Assembly (NCBI GenBank): GCA_038503035.1
Contig: JAVSML010001065.1
Span: forward strand, 290,792-354,791
DNA from: Crocodylus rhombifer
Lineage: Eukaryota; Chordata; Crocodylia; Crocodylidae
DNA: 64,000 bases
Reading direction: 5' to 3'
Shown: piece after piece, positions 1 to 11,607 of the stretch
Position numbering within the stretch: the stretch's first letter is position 1
Layout: each line of letters starts with the position of its first letter
Program-made: the position numbers and the translations under genes
The notes under the pieces: generated by a model
Databases searched by the model: none
Seen by the model: only the letters and a program-made list of their open reading frames with translations
Told to the model about the DNA's origin: nothing

Positions 1-381
1 TTCCTGGTACCCCTGCTCAGGTCTCAGGACTCTTGATAGTGTCAACCTTCTTGTATAAGGTTCCTAGGTTACTAACCTTGTTTATTTGGATTATTCCCCT
101 AAATAAAGGTGCCTACATCACTAGCTGTTGTGATGCATAGGTGGGAGCCCTATTAACATTCTCCTGGATCTGGCCCTGTTTAGTTACTTTTATTTGAATT
201 TTCTCCCTTGACTTTTTGTGTCCTCAAAATTCTTGGTTTTGGAGTATAGTAAATGCAATTTTTTTCCTCTTCAACTTGTGCAGGTTTGATCCATGCAAAA
301 AATCTTCAAGAGGAGACTGAACAGCCTGGTTGTACATGGTAGTAGTTAAGATAAAGAAATTCATGTCTTATTCATAACATT

Positions 382-425
<44 letters not shown>

Positions 426-764
426 TTTTTGCTCTTTCCCTAATTAAGAATTAAATGTGCATCCATTGTTTCTTAGGAAGCTGAGGAAATTCTGATTTTT
501 TTTTTTTCCACAGGAAGTATTCAGAATCTTATGGGACTGATCCTGACTCTGAGAAGAATATATCTTACCTGAAATTGGTATACACATTCACTCACATTTC
601 TATGTAGATTTCTTGTCATTCAAAAGAATATAAACAGGCATAAGCTAGCATGTGCCATCATGTGCAGAAACCATATATACCAGTCCTTTTGAAAGTCAGT
701 TCCGAATTGAAGTATCCTTGTGTGGGAAAACAAAAATGTGCTCAGTTTAATTATTGTAGAAAGT
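1..764. other. Unassigned AT-rich flank
   Basis: Nothing gene-like was recognised here apart from the TAA microsatellite listed separately. The stretch is AT-rich with no long frame, splice-flanked exon or repeat end that I can name. Confidence 0.5.
384..425. repeat. (TAA)n microsatellite
   Basis: About 14 uninterrupted TAA triplets in a row, bounded by ordinary sequence. This is a simple trinucleotide repeat and a likely length polymorphism. Confidence 0.95.
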
Positions 765-2260
765 TCTAGTAAAATAATAGCAAAACTGTCAACTGAGAAA
801 CGCTGTGGAGGATCCTCCCAAGTACAGATGCCCACTGAAATTCATTACTATTCTTTGCCTGATCCATGACAGTATGCAAGTGGTGGTATTCAGTAAGAGA
901 TCTATCAAGGAACCCTTTGAGGTTAAGACAGGAATTAAGCAAGGCTTTTGTCATCACTCTGACACTCTTCTCGATATTCCTTAGTAGAGCTAAGCTACCA
1001 AATGGATGGGAAGCTGTTTAACCTCAGCCAACTCTGAGACAAAACCAAGACCACCCTGACCTCAATCATCTAACTCCAGTGCTCTAAGGATGCTGTAGTG
1101 TGTGCTCACTCAGAAGCAGATCTTCAGACAATCATCAATGTCTTGACTGAGGCATACAAGAAAATGGCTTAACATTCAGAAGATTAATGTGTTCCATCAG
1201 CAAGCTCTTAATGATCAGTCCCCGACTCTTGTCACTTAGATTCACGGTGAGATGCTGGAGAACGTTGAGCATTTCCCATACCTCAGAAGACATCTCTCAC
1301 AGAAGGTTGACATAAGAAAAGAAATCTAGCATCACCTCAAATGTGAAAGTGCAGCCTTTACATGCCTAAGGAAATGGGTGTTTGAAGATCATGACATCAG
1401 ATTCAAAACCAAGTTCATGGTTTATCAGGCAGTCATGATCCCCACCTTATTGTATGGAACTGAGACATGGACAGCATACAGGAGACACCTCAAGTTACTG
1501 GAGAAGTACCATCAGCACTGCTTGAGGAAGATCCTTTGAATTCACTGGGAAGACAAATGCATCAACATTAGTGTCCTCTTGCAAGTGAACACCATGAGCA
1601 TCAAGCCGATGATTATTCAACATCAACTCTACTGGGTTGATCACATCATCCAGATGTCTGACTCCAGACTCTCAAAGCAAGTTTTATTCTCCAAGCTCAG
1701 TCAAGGTGTATGCTTAAGAGGAGGGCAGAGAAAGTGTGTCAAGGACAACCTCAAGGCCAGCTTGAAAAAATGCAACATCAGCATCAACTTGGATTCATGG
1801 CTTTATAGACTGTAAGTCTGGAAGGGACCTCAGAAGATCATCTGGCTCAGCCCCCTGCACCAGGCAGGAGAGACAGCTGGGGTCAGGTGACCCCAGCAAG
1901 GTGGCTGTTCAGTCTCCTCTTGCAGATTTCCAGGGCAGGTGACTGCACCACTGACAGGAGCTTATTTTAAAGTCTGGACACTAACTATGAAGAAGTTTTT
2001 CCTAATGCTGAATCTGAAACAATCTTGAGCCTGAAACTTGTCGGAGACTGTCACCCAAGACCACCCCAAACAGCAGAAGAGTTTTTTCTGCCAGGATCTC
2101 GCTACTTTGAAACCTTATGACAACAGTAGGAAATGGAAAAGGGAGAGTGGCAGAAACAGCATATCATGGTCTGAATCAAGAATCCAGAGCCACATGACTG
2201 AGTTACAATAGAACCTGTTGATCTTGGATTGGCCTTGTCAGACATCTTCATCCCCACAGA
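765..2260 (+). mobile_element. Decayed non-CR1 non-LTR retrotransposon (RT to C-terminus)
   Basis: Reading the plus strand across frames recovers reverse-transcriptase landmarks in order. Near 785-815 is a remnant of the KAFDSVNRE..LWRIL type. Near 905-945 is EPFEVKTGIKQG. Near 1074-1112 is LQCSKDAVVCAHSE, where the catalytic Y-A-D-D has become C-S-K-D. Near 1450-1475 is LLYGTETWTAYRRH. From 1579 to 1800 an open stretch carries HQLYWVDHIIQMSDSRL and RGGQRKCVKDNLKASLKKCNI. The reading resumes after a CR1 insertion with KPYDNSRKWKRESGR near 2100-2145, the usual arginine-rich tail. Multiple stops and frame changes make it dead. The style differs from the CR1 copies here (no FADDTK, different C-terminus). 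I believe it belongs to an RTE-like or related vertebrate clade, but the clade is not settled. Confidence 0.72.
1802..2098 (-). mobile_element. CR1 3' end nested in the older LINE
   Basis: The minus strand carries the CR1 3' end. In plus orientation this appears as the box TGGAAGGGACCTCAGAAG followed by the cytosine-rich CAGCCCCCTGC segment, then the end of the RT frame. It splits the host LINE exactly between the INLDSW codons and the KPYDNSRKW codons, so it entered after that LINE was already in place. It is heavily 5' truncated (about 300 bp). The exact ends are uncertain by roughly 10 bp, and no clean target duplication was found. Confidence 0.65.
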
Positions 2261-2318
2261 TAAGCCAGTCATAGAAGATCACCATTCTCAACTGTTAGGG
2301 ATTGCCAAAGATAATACT

Positions 2319-2720
2319 AGGGTTGGGAAAAATATGGCGCACTGGCTGGATCCAAACCACCAACTGACTGGATCTGGCCCACAGGTGGGCACCCACCTGC
2401 TGATTGTGTCCAGCCTAGCTTCCCCCCATCCCACTCCACATGGGACCTAACCCCATCTGCTTCTGCTCATGCCTACTGGTCCAGTCCCAGCCAGCATGCA
2501 TAGCTTCCTGGCAGGGTTTCTTCTGGTGTAGCTGCAACCACCCAGCCTCCCCACCATGTTGGATCTGCCAGCCTCCAGGAGCTCCCCCTCCTCCTCCTCC
2601 TGCCCCTGCTGTACTGCTCCAGGTCAAAAGGAAGCCTTAGCTGTGTGGCTTCTGCCCCAGGACATGGAGCTCCAGCTTCAGCTTTCAGCTGTCTTTTCCC
2701 ACTCCACCTGCCTGGAGCTA
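2319..2720. mobile_element. Probable hAT-type non-autonomous element, one end
   Basis: The left end AGGGTTGGGAAAAATATGGC followed by repeated CTGGATCC/CTGGATCTGGCCC motifs resembles the ends of vertebrate hAT MITEs, which begin near CAGGGGTGGGCAAA. The interior is cytosine- and CTC-rich and gives several spurious open frames on both strands. The right end was not found. It may have been lost against the CR1 piece that begins at about 2724. Confidence 0.4.
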
Positions 2721-2723
2721 TGA

Positions 2724-2912
2724 GCAGCCACCTCCCCCTCTATGCGGCACTGGTCCGGCCACAGCTGGAGTACTGCGTCCAGTTCTGGTGCCACACTTCA
2801 AGAGGGATGTGGACAGCATGGAGAGGGTACAGAGGAGGGCCACTGGCATGATCAGGGGACAGCAGGGCAGGCCCTATGAGGAGAGGCTACAGGACCTGAA
2901 CCTGTTCCTACA
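2724..2912 (+). mobile_element. CR1 fragment, end of RT domain
   Basis: The plus strand encodes the CR1 RT C-terminal block: [19 protein letters not shown], then HFKRDVDSMERVQRRATGM and PYEERLQDLNLF. One base is missing around 2788, where FWAPHFK is expected, so the block is split between two frames. Both ends are truncated and it stops before the FRLDIR block and the 3' tail. Confidence 0.85.
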
Positions 2913-2989
2913 TCCTGTTTTCTTTGTAGTTAATACAAAGATGTACCTCTCATCACTCAAAGATAATAATTTATAGACAGTATCTCAAG

Positions 2990-3130
2990 GGTGTTATCAA
3001 AACTGTGAAGAAACTGATCCTATGGAGGTGCAGAAAGATCTCACAATTTTGTGAGATCTCACAATAAAACAATAGATGAGCTTCAGTGTTGAGAAGTGCA
3101 AAATAACGCACAGGGGAAAAATAACCTCAA
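2990..3130 (+). mobile_element. Possible ancient LINE RT remnant
   Basis: The plus strand reads SFSVEKCKITHRGK near 3075-3115, which resembles the FNVDKCKVLHLGK block that follows the catalytic box in CR1/L2/L3 reverse transcriptases. EVQKDL upstream fits the preceding helix. The rest is too eroded to assign. A perfect 11-bp palindrome (AGATCTCACAA, 3036-3046 and 3049-3059) lies within it. Confidence 0.35.
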
Positions 3131-3179
3131 CTAAAGCTGATGTAGTGGCCACATGGGAATCACACTTCAGGAGCTAGGT

Positions 3180-4149
3180 ACTCTGTTTGTATAAAGCCCT
3201 AATGGCTTCAGTTCCACCTTTCTGCTGTTTAATCTAAGAAATGTGTGCAGGGTTATCCTGCACCTAACTAATCCCCAGTTGCAGAACTGGTTCCTTTATA
3301 GCTGTTGGCAGCCATTATAACTTAGAACAACCTAAGCACACATCAAACCCAGTACCAGGAAAGTGCAAAATTCTTTGCTTAGTTCCCTCCTGAGCTGAAC
3401 TGAGCACTTCCCTGCAACAGCTGAGGATCTGATCCACAGAAAGAATTTGTTGCATCTAAAAAGAGAGAATTTCATGAAGTGTGGTTCATGCTTTTTCTCT
3501 ATAAAATTATGCAAATGTTTCTTCATTTCAAAACTTAATTAAACTTCTAATTATAGATTTTTCCCCCCTAGTTCAGCAAAATGAAACATGCTGGGATTGC
3601 AAAGAAATTTCAACAATCAACAAAAATGTACTGGCATTATTTGCTTTTCAGAGGGAAAGCTTTTTGTGGGGGGTGCACTTACTTGCTGAAATTAACAGTT
3701 TAAAAATCAAAAACCCATGGGCCATTAATTGTTCTTCAGTGATATTGCATATTCTAGTCTATGAGAAGGTTTCTGGCTGTTGCTCAGTTTTCTGGAATGA
3801 ATATAGTGGTTAGGAATACTTTGTAAAGAGTAGTCCTGACTGATTCAGAAAATACAGTTATCTACTGATCATTTCTGGGCACTACCTCATGACATGTTGT
3901 GGTTTGCTAACATCAGCTTTCTAATACTCCTGGGTCAGAATGATGCTTACTTTGCAGCATGGAAAACAGGGACCAGAAAAGGAAAATAATAATAAACAAC
4001 ACTGCAAGGCATGTTAAGGCTACAAAACTGCTTACAACTTGAGTGGTAGCTTCTTGCTGCCATTGAGAACCTGCTATGAGAGCTGCCATTGATTGGGAAG
4101 GTGCTTAGTTGCTATGTGGAGGGAGAAGGGCAGATGGGATCATGTACAT
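3180..4149. other. Unassigned stretch
   Basis: Ordinary AT-rich DNA. I see no gene, repeat end or structured element that I can name between the LINE remnants and the hAT element. Confidence 0.45.
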
Positions 4150-4157
4150 ACCTAGAC

Positions 4158-4953
4158 TGGAGGGTGGCAACATTTTTTGGACCAAATGCCAAAAGACCTT
4201 ACAACTTGGATTTGGAAGAAAAGTGGGCCAGGGCAGATGGTAGAGGAGCTGTGAGGGGCCTGATCCTTATTATGGCAGCATACTGCACCTCCAAGTGGAT
4301 GGCAGGGAAGGGGCTGGGGTTGCACAGCCCCAGGCCCCTTCCCCACTGTGCTTCCTAAGGCATGCATGCAGCTGCTGTCAGCAACAAGCTGGGCTGGGGC
4401 TCTGAACCCTGGTGCAGCCACTTGCAGCCTTGTGGCTGCCTGCTACAAGCAGCCCAGGTTCTAGGCAGGGCTCTGCCACCCGCCACAGAGCCTGGACTGT
4501 TTGCAGTAGGCAGCCATGATCCAGCAAGTGACCCACCTTATTGCTAGCAGCGGCTGCACACATGTCTTGGGGCACATGGTGGGGAAGGGGCCTGGGGCTG
4601 TGCAAACCTGGCCCCTTGTCTGCTTTGAGGCACATGTCTAGCTTTTGGTGTCATGAAGCCTGGACTGCTTTGAGTAGGCAGCAGGCAGGCTGCAAATAGT
4701 TGTACTGGGGTCTGGAGCCCTGGCTTGGGTCTGGCTCCTGGATGCCTACCACATCCAGCTGGGAGTTTTAGGAAGCTGCTACCTACTATGGAGCCCAGGC
4801 TACTCGTAACAGGGCTTGCAGCCTCTCTGCCACCCTGAGGAACCCAGGCTCTGTGGCCAGCAGTAGGTGCCCAGGGCCTGGGCTGGCTGTGGTGTGCTAA
4901 GAAAAATGGCTTCACATGCCATACTCTGGCATGCGCAGGGTTGCTGACCCCTG
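4158..4953. mobile_element. hAT-type non-autonomous element with 8-bp TSD
   Basis: The left end reads TGGAGGGTGGCAACATTTTT. The reverse complement of the right end reads CAGGGGTCAGCAACCCTGC. Together they form an imperfect inverted repeat of the CAGGGGTCGGCAACC type seen in vertebrate hAT/Charlie elements. The flanks are ACCTAGAC (4150-4157) and ACCCAGAC (4954-4961), a 7-of-8 match and the right length for a hAT target-site duplication. The 796-bp interior is GC-rich, contains a loosely repeated GGGGCTGGGGTTGCACAG motif (about 4315 and 4585), and encodes no transposase. Open frames here (for example 4544-4963, minus) are spurious. Confidence 0.8.
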
Positions 4954-4961
4954 ACCCAGAC

Positions 4962-6720
4962 AATAAAGAAATGGCTGCTTAGTCAACTGCATGGAGCCCA
5001 TTGCACTGTAGAATAGAATAACTAAAACTCTCTAGGATCCATATGCTGCATTAGGGACAAAAAATACAGACATATGAAATTAACTGATACTTCTGCAAAT
5101 AGGCTTGGACAAAGTCAAGTACACATTAGCAGCACAATCTTTATTCTTCTCATACAATTATGGGTAACACACTTAACCAGCACTTAAAGGGAAAGTCAAT
5201 AAAAACAACACTGAAGACAAATTTATTTTAATAATTTATAGGACAGTGTTAGGGCACCATATTTTCTTGTGCCTGTGGTCTATTATATATGTTTAAATTA
5301 AGTGACAAGACTATTATGTAGAAATACAAGGAAAATAGCTCTGCTGTTCTTGCTGGGCTGAAAAAAGATGAAACAATTCTAGGAGTCTGATTCAACACTA
5401 AATTAGCTCAGTTTTATTGCACTGAAATCAAGAGTTACACTGTTATAAAGCTGAAAGTCAAGCAACAGTTCATGTGACTAGGATTTCTTCACCACAACTT
5501 CAATTCAATAATGCATTTTTAGATTTTTTTTCCCATTCACATCATCTATAGTCTGGGGGCGGGGTTGTATAACCAACCTCAAAAATAGCAGATAGGAACA
5601 GTCAGAACTATGAACTAGTCAGAACTAGAACTATGCAGAAGTATACAGCTGGAGCCTCACATGGATTAGTAAAGCTCTAATGCCAACTGCCCACAGATTC
5701 TTTAACAGTTTCATATCAAATCTGAACATTTCAAGGCAATAATTGTACCTTTCTCCAACCCTGTATACCTTTGCAGAAGCTAATCACCTAGTAGTGTAAA
5801 TAGGGGTGGGAGAGAGGGGCACCAGCCATGGGTGTCCACTTAGGGCAGGCACCAAAATCATCCCACACATCCCCACAGCAAGAGCCACCTAACAGTGTTG
5901 CAATTGAATTAGCATAGTGCACAGACACCATGCTGCTGCTGCTTTAAGAGCAAGAGCCAGGGTGGGCAGCAGCCAGGGATTGGGTTTGACTCCTGTGTCC
6001 CCTTCCTCCCCTGCTCTTGGAATTGCAATCCCTGTTCTCGCACAGGGTTTGTCCAGGGTGCAAACTCTGCTTGTTACCCCACTGTAACCACTATCTGACT
6101 CATAACTACCTAAAAGAAAGTTATATTGCATGTAAATATACAGCAAGCTTTCTTCTCTTTTTGAAGAATTTAAATATTGCTTTCAACAGCTAATAGCAAT
6201 AAGCAGTATCAAATATCAGGCCATCTAAAAAAGTGAAATAGCTGGATGCAATGGGCTGGCTCTGTAATTAAGTGATTATTTTTTCTCAGAGTTTTCTGAT
6301 TACTTGAAGTGATTATAAAGGGAATTAGGCAGACTGAAGACCAACTTCAACCTGGTTTTTAAAAGCCGAGAAATCCTTCATGCCACACATTCTTATCTGT
6401 GTAATTCTTCATATGGTTAACATGCCCTGACTTTCCATTTCACCTCACTATAGGCAACAGTTATTTTTTCTGCATGACAGGTGGGGAAAATGTTTTAAAG
6501 CTGAACAGAAAGGAGCCTGGCAGGCTGAAAACTCAAAGCCACCTGAAGTCTGCCAGGAATATTAAGAATTAAACAAGTTCTATATATTTAAAATTTAAAT
6601 AAGAGTCTCTCTCATAAGATTGCTTTAATGTGCTGTCTGCAGGATGCCTTTGCCAGCAAAGTTTTGATTGTGTGCTACCCCTTTTTGCAACAGTAGAGTC
6701 ATAAGCTCAATTCTACTTCT
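4962..6720. other. Unassigned stretch
   Basis: Mostly AT-rich. Around 5395-5460 a short motif (TTGCACTGAAATCAAGAGTT) resembles a widespread reptile/bird interspersed repeat also hinted at near 47768-47818. The GC-richer block at 5790-6080 has no recognisable ends. No gene seen. Confidence 0.4.
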
Positions 6721-6729
6721 ATCAATTCA

Positions 6730-6905
6730 AATGATTTTTTTTTGGTAGTATAGGAGTGATGTTGTAAGCATGATGTGGCTATCCAGAAATTATGCAACAG
6801 ACCAGGATTTCTTAGAGCGATAGCATTTATTAGACTGATTGCATAGTTGTGAAAGAGTTAGACAGTTTTAAATGCAAAACATTCTTCATCAGTTTAGCTC
6901 TAAAC
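6730..6905 (-). repeat. Interspersed repeat with hammerhead-like core, copy 1
   Basis: Read on the minus strand: CTGATGA, then a segment whose ends can pair (GAAUG with CAUUU around a UUUUG loop), then AAAAC. Further on come TCTAACTCTTTCACAACTATG and CAGTCTAATAAATGC. The same order (core, TTTC/TCTAAC, GTTGGTCTAATAAAA-like) occurs in copy 2 at 23.3 kb. The CUGANGA-stem-GAAA layout resembles a hammerhead ribozyme core. Such cores are known from Penelope-like elements, so a Penelope-type origin is possible but unproven. No RT is encoded. Confidence 0.5.
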
Positions 6906-7271
6906 TGATTTTAAATTGTGTAACATTTAAAAATGCTTCTGAAATACTTTTAAAATGGGAAATATTATAAATGCCATAAGTTAATCTTTCTCACAGTGAA
7001 TCTCTATTTGCAAAACTAGTTTTCTTCTAGTACAGAAGTGAATATTAAGGAGCTAGCAGAAGGTAATAATCTCCTGTGCAGAAAAAGTCACCATACTGAC
7101 ATCCAGGTACATGTAAGCCCTCAACTCCATAGAATGTGATCAGCCTAGAAACAATAAACTTCTCCTCACGACACCCTGTACAGGATTCCAAATAGGTCTA
7201 TAAACTAGAAGCTTATAAGAAACATAGTCCTACTTGAGTATCAGCAAAGCCATTCCTAAGAATATAAATTT

Positions 7272-9090
7272 TCATAGATTTCATAGACATTAGGGTTGGA
7301 AGGGACCTCGGGAGATCATCGAGTCCAGCCCCCCGCCCAGGGCAGGAAGTCAGCTGGGGTCATAGGATCCCAGCAAGATAAGCATCCAATTTACTCTTGA
7401 AGGTGTTCAATGTAGGTGCTTGAACCACCTCCGCTGGCAGACTGTTCCAGACCTTGGGGGCTCGGACAGTAAAGAAATTCTTCCTTATGTCCAGCCTGAA
7501 ATGGTCTTGCAGGAGTTTGTGACCATTCGACCTTGTCATCTCTTGGGGCGCTCTGGTGAACAAACGTTCCCCCAGATCCTGGTGGTCACCCCTGATAAAC
7601 TTATAGGTGGCCATCAGATCACCCCTGAGCCTGCGCTTTTCCAGGCTAAAGAGCCCCATGGCTCTCAGCCTGTCATCATAAGGTCTGTTTTCCTGACTTC
7701 TGATCATGGGCATGGCTCTTCTTTGGACTCTCTCAAGCTTCTCCACATCCTTTTTGAATTGTGGAGCCCAAAACTGGACGCAGTGCTCCAGCTGCGGCCT
7801 CACCAAGGCCGAGTACACGGGGAGAATGACATCCTGGGATTTGCTTGAGAAACATCTATGGATGCAAGCCAGTGTTTTGGTTGCTTTACTAGCCGCAGCA
7901 TTGCATTGCAGCTCATGTTCATCTTGTGGTCAATGATGACCCCTAAGTCTCTTTCTTCCATAGTGCTAGCCAGCGTAGCACTGCTGAACTTCTAAGGATG
8001 CTGCAGGTTTTCCTTCCCAAGGTGGAGAACCTTGCATTTTTCGGTGTTCAACACCTTCAGGTTCTCGTCCACCCATTTGCTGAGCCTGTCCAGGTCAGCC
8101 TGGACCACCTGCCTGTCTTCTGGTGTGGATGCTTTGCCCCAAAGTTTGGTGTCATCGGTGAACTAGGCCAGTCTACTTCTGACTCCATTGTCCACATCAT
8201 TAATGAAGATGTTGAACAATATTGGTCCAAGGACAGAGCCTTGGGGGACCCCACTGGTCACAGGACACCATGATGAGTGACTTCTATCAATTACTACCCT
8301 CTCGGTCCGACCATGGAGCCAATTTTCCAGCCAGCGGATTGTGGTGGACCCAAGGCCACAATTGGCAAGTTTTGCCAAGAGCTGATCATGGGATACCAGA
8401 TCAAAGGCTTTTCTGAAGTCAAGATATATGACATCAATCTCTTCTCCCTTGTCCAGGTCATAGGTCACCTGGTCATAGAAGGAAATGAGATTGGTCAAGT
8501 AAGACCTACCTGCAACAAACCCATGCTGGCTATCCTTTAGGATGTTGGCGTCAGCCAGTCCATTAAGGATGGCCTCTTTAATAAACTTTTCTAAGATCTT
8601 CCCTGGGATAGAAGTCAGGCTGATGGGCCTATAGTTAGCTGGATCCACTCTCCTCCCTTTCTTGAAGATTGGCACCACATTGGCCTTCTTCCAGTCTTTG
8701 GGCACTACACCAGAGCACCAGGAGTTTTCAAGGATCCGTGCCAGAGGCTGGGCTATGATGTTCGCCAGCTCCTTGAGTACCCTGGGGTGTAGATTGTCAG
8801 GGCCGGCTGACTTGAAGGTATCCAGCTTCTCAAGGTGTTCCTTCACGAGGTCAGCCTTAATGGAGGGCAGGGGTTCTCCCTCACCTGGACCTCCCTGTCC
8901 CATACCAGGCATGGGTGTCCCATGGGACTGCTGAAAGACCAACGCAAAGTACCCATTTAATAGGTTGGCTTTTTCCTGGGCGTCAGTTGTCAGTTGCCCC
9001 ATCTGGTTCAGCAGGGGTCCAATGTTGCCCTGGCTTTTCCTCCGGCTCCTCACATATCTGAAAAAGGACCTTTTATTGTCCTTTTTATTG
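7272..9090 (-). mobile_element. CR1 LINE, 1.8 kb, 5' truncated, RT pseudogene
   Basis: On the minus strand this copy runs from the RT N-terminal region ([14 protein letters not shown], near 9090) to the 3' tail near 7272. One open frame of about 300 CR1 codons (8163 upward) includes [50 protein letters not shown] and [14 protein letters not shown]. It ends in a TAG directly before the catalytic box, which reads FTDDTKLWG instead of FADDTKLWG. A second nonsense codon follows KENLQHP near 7990. A frame change near 7880 precedes the C-terminal frame (7360-7818), which runs from the RPQLEHCVQFW block to FRLDIRKNFFTVRAPKVWNS. The endonuclease domain is missing. In CR1 the ORF2 protein nicks DNA and copies its own RNA; this copy cannot. 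Confidence 0.93.
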
Positions 9091-9320
9091 GACAATAATA
9101 CTTTACTGAGATGTTTTTGCAAGATCTCAGCAGGAATACAGCATAAACACAGCTTAATTTCTAATGAAGCTGGGTTCATCCCAGGACACAGTTTTTCAAA
9201 GAAAATTACACTTTCAAAAGGAATAGTTATCATCATCCCATTTTAAATATATATTTAGTAGAAATAAAGAATTAATCTCTGCATGGACCGAATATTCAAT
9301 TGCCATCTAATACATTCATT

Positions 9321-9580
9321 CAGTGGTTCTCAGCCAGGGTGCTGCAGCACCCAGGGGTGCTGTAAGACTCCTTCAAGGGTGCTGTAGCCTGGGTAACACT
9401 GCTGCAGCAGCCAGGTGGAACTGCCCCACATGCCTTGTACATAGCCAGACCAGGACGGGTTGTGATATGAGCACGTGCTCCTGTCTGCATTCAGGCTATC
9501 TGATAAGCCTGAAGAAGGCAGATGTGCCTGCTCTTGCCATAGACTTTCCTGGTTCAACCCCCTCACACTCTACATGGAAA
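9321..9580. mobile_element. Possible hAT-type end
   Basis: CAGTGGTTCTCAGCCAGGGT at 9321 is a typical hAT terminal sequence, followed by GGTGCTGCAGCACCCAGGGG. I could not find the matching right end or a convincing 8-bp repeat of CATTCATT, so only one end is claimed and the right boundary is arbitrary. Confidence 0.45.
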
Positions 9581-11604
9581 CAGAGTTGCATGGGACAGAG
9601 GAACCAGGGGTAAGGAGGTTCTTTCTTGTTCAGACTGTATTATTGCTTACAGAGGAATTCAATATTCATGAGCAGAGAGAGAAAGAGCACAAAAAGGAGC
9701 ATTTCTAAATGTATATGAATTTTAGTCATTGCTCTCAGGATGGTTATATTTTACATTAAAAAGTTTTTGAACAAAATACTGAAACAGTCCTGGGATTAGT
9801 TCTTTTACCTATGGTGAAGCATATTAGCCCATACTGGATCTAGCTATTAGTTTCCTAAATCACTTAGGCACTTTTGCAGATTTTATGTTTGGCTTCTAGA
9901 GTGAGGAGGGAAAAAGTATCCAGGGAAGAACAGCTCCAGAACACTTGCTTTGGTTCTATAACATTATAAAGTGAATAGCATGACATATTTAGGAGTGAAA
10001 ATGTATTTAGGGTGATAACCTGTAAACTTTTCCAGTGAAAAAGGAATTGGGACTGCTTCCTCTCCAAGCTTTGCCTGTTTATGTGCAGCAATACAGTTCC
10101 TATGTAATTTCATTCATGAAGTTGTATCTGTAAAGTGATGGAAAGAAAAGCCTGGGAATAGGTAAACCTGAACTGCTTCAGTATAAAAGCAGAAAAGTGC
10201 ATTTTTTAAAATCCTACTATGAGGTTCCTCAACTTACAAATGAATTCTGAAGTGGCTCAGTAGTATGCAGTCTAATGGGTAGGGGAGTGTGAAGTTGAAT
10301 GAATCTCTTACCATCTGAAATATGATTGAAACACCTGATAATTCCACTCTAAGTCCCACCTCCTTGCCCATGCAAGAATCAAATGTTTAATCAAAATGTT
10401 TAATTAAGTATAGCAAGTATAGCTGCAAAAGTGATATCTACATAGGAACAGAAAAATAAAATGGCTATATGTTAATTTATTGTTTTACATTTAAGATAAG
10501 TACTTTGGAAAAATTTAACAATCTATTTCTTCAGCAAATTATTAAATTTGTTTTTTAACAAAATAGTATCCTTCAAATACTTTGAATTCTGTTACTGCTA
10601 CTTATTTTCTGTACTGAACTGATGTTTGCTTATGTCTACTGATTTATGATTGTGTTCCATGAATGTTGAGTGGCAATCAGTTGCTTTATATGCTTTCTGA
10701 TTCTTTCATTCTAACAGCTGTTGTCATGTAGAGCTGGTATGAAACTAAAAATATTAGTTTTGGACTTTCCATTTCATTTTCTTAGACAATTAAACATTGA
10801 TTCAAAATAAAAGATTTTGCTTTGTAATATTTCCTGCAAAATGGATTTTTGCAGAAATGTGGTTTTTGCTGTAAAATATTTGATTGAAAAACAATGTTTT
10901 TCAGCAGTAGAACTTCTTAGATGAGACATTTTTGACCAAAGTAATATTGTGTTTAATTTTTAAAAAGTTATGTGAAGATTATTTTCCTTTGGTATGATTT
11001 TTCAATTCTGAACGTTATTTTCAGATTTTTGGAAAAGTAGGGTTTTAGTTCATAGATGTATGAAAAGTATGGTGGCCACCTTCACTTGATACTTTTGAGC
11101 AGAGTTAATTGGCAATTTTATCCATTTTTACATAAAAAATTGATGTTTTCTGTAATGAGGTTATTTGTTATATGTGGTTTCAATGAATTATTGACTCAAA
11201 AACTGTAAAAATAGTATACAGAAGGGCCATTTTGACCACACTAAGGAAAAAGGTTTACCTCCTTTGACCTGTCACTGAGGAGCAAGGTATGGAGCAATTG
11301 ATGTAATATTTACTGTGATTCCAGTCCTATGAGCTAGGATGGCATTGAAGGTATTGTAGCATTGTATGAAGATATTATAACACCTTTTTCTGAAGTGTTG
11401 TCTGAAGTGTCCTAAGGGCTGTTGAAGCCCTTTCTGAGTGGCTTTGAGGAGCAATAGTGACTTTACTCCAATCACAGAATGTTATAGTTAGAAGGAAGAG
11501 GTAGTCTGTAAAATGGGGGACCTGCTTTTGGCAGTTAGCTAAGAGTTCAGGGCAGCACTGATAAGAACTTCCCAATACATTGCTTTCAGCAGACCTGTAA
11601 TGAC
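9581..11604. other. Unassigned AT-rich stretch
   Basis: AT-rich sequence with short poly-A/T runs and no frame over about 75 codons. No gene or repeat end was recognised. Confidence 0.5.
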
Positions 11605-11607
11605 TGA

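Noticed and set aside
4544..4963. 139-codon open frame, minus strand
   Set aside because: Contained in the TSD-flanked hAT element and running over its terminal repeat.
9321..10110. Complete hAT element using ATTCATG-type motifs at 9663 or 10110 as the right flank
   Set aside because: No inverse of CAGTGGTTCTCAGCC occurs next to those motifs, so only the left end is supported.
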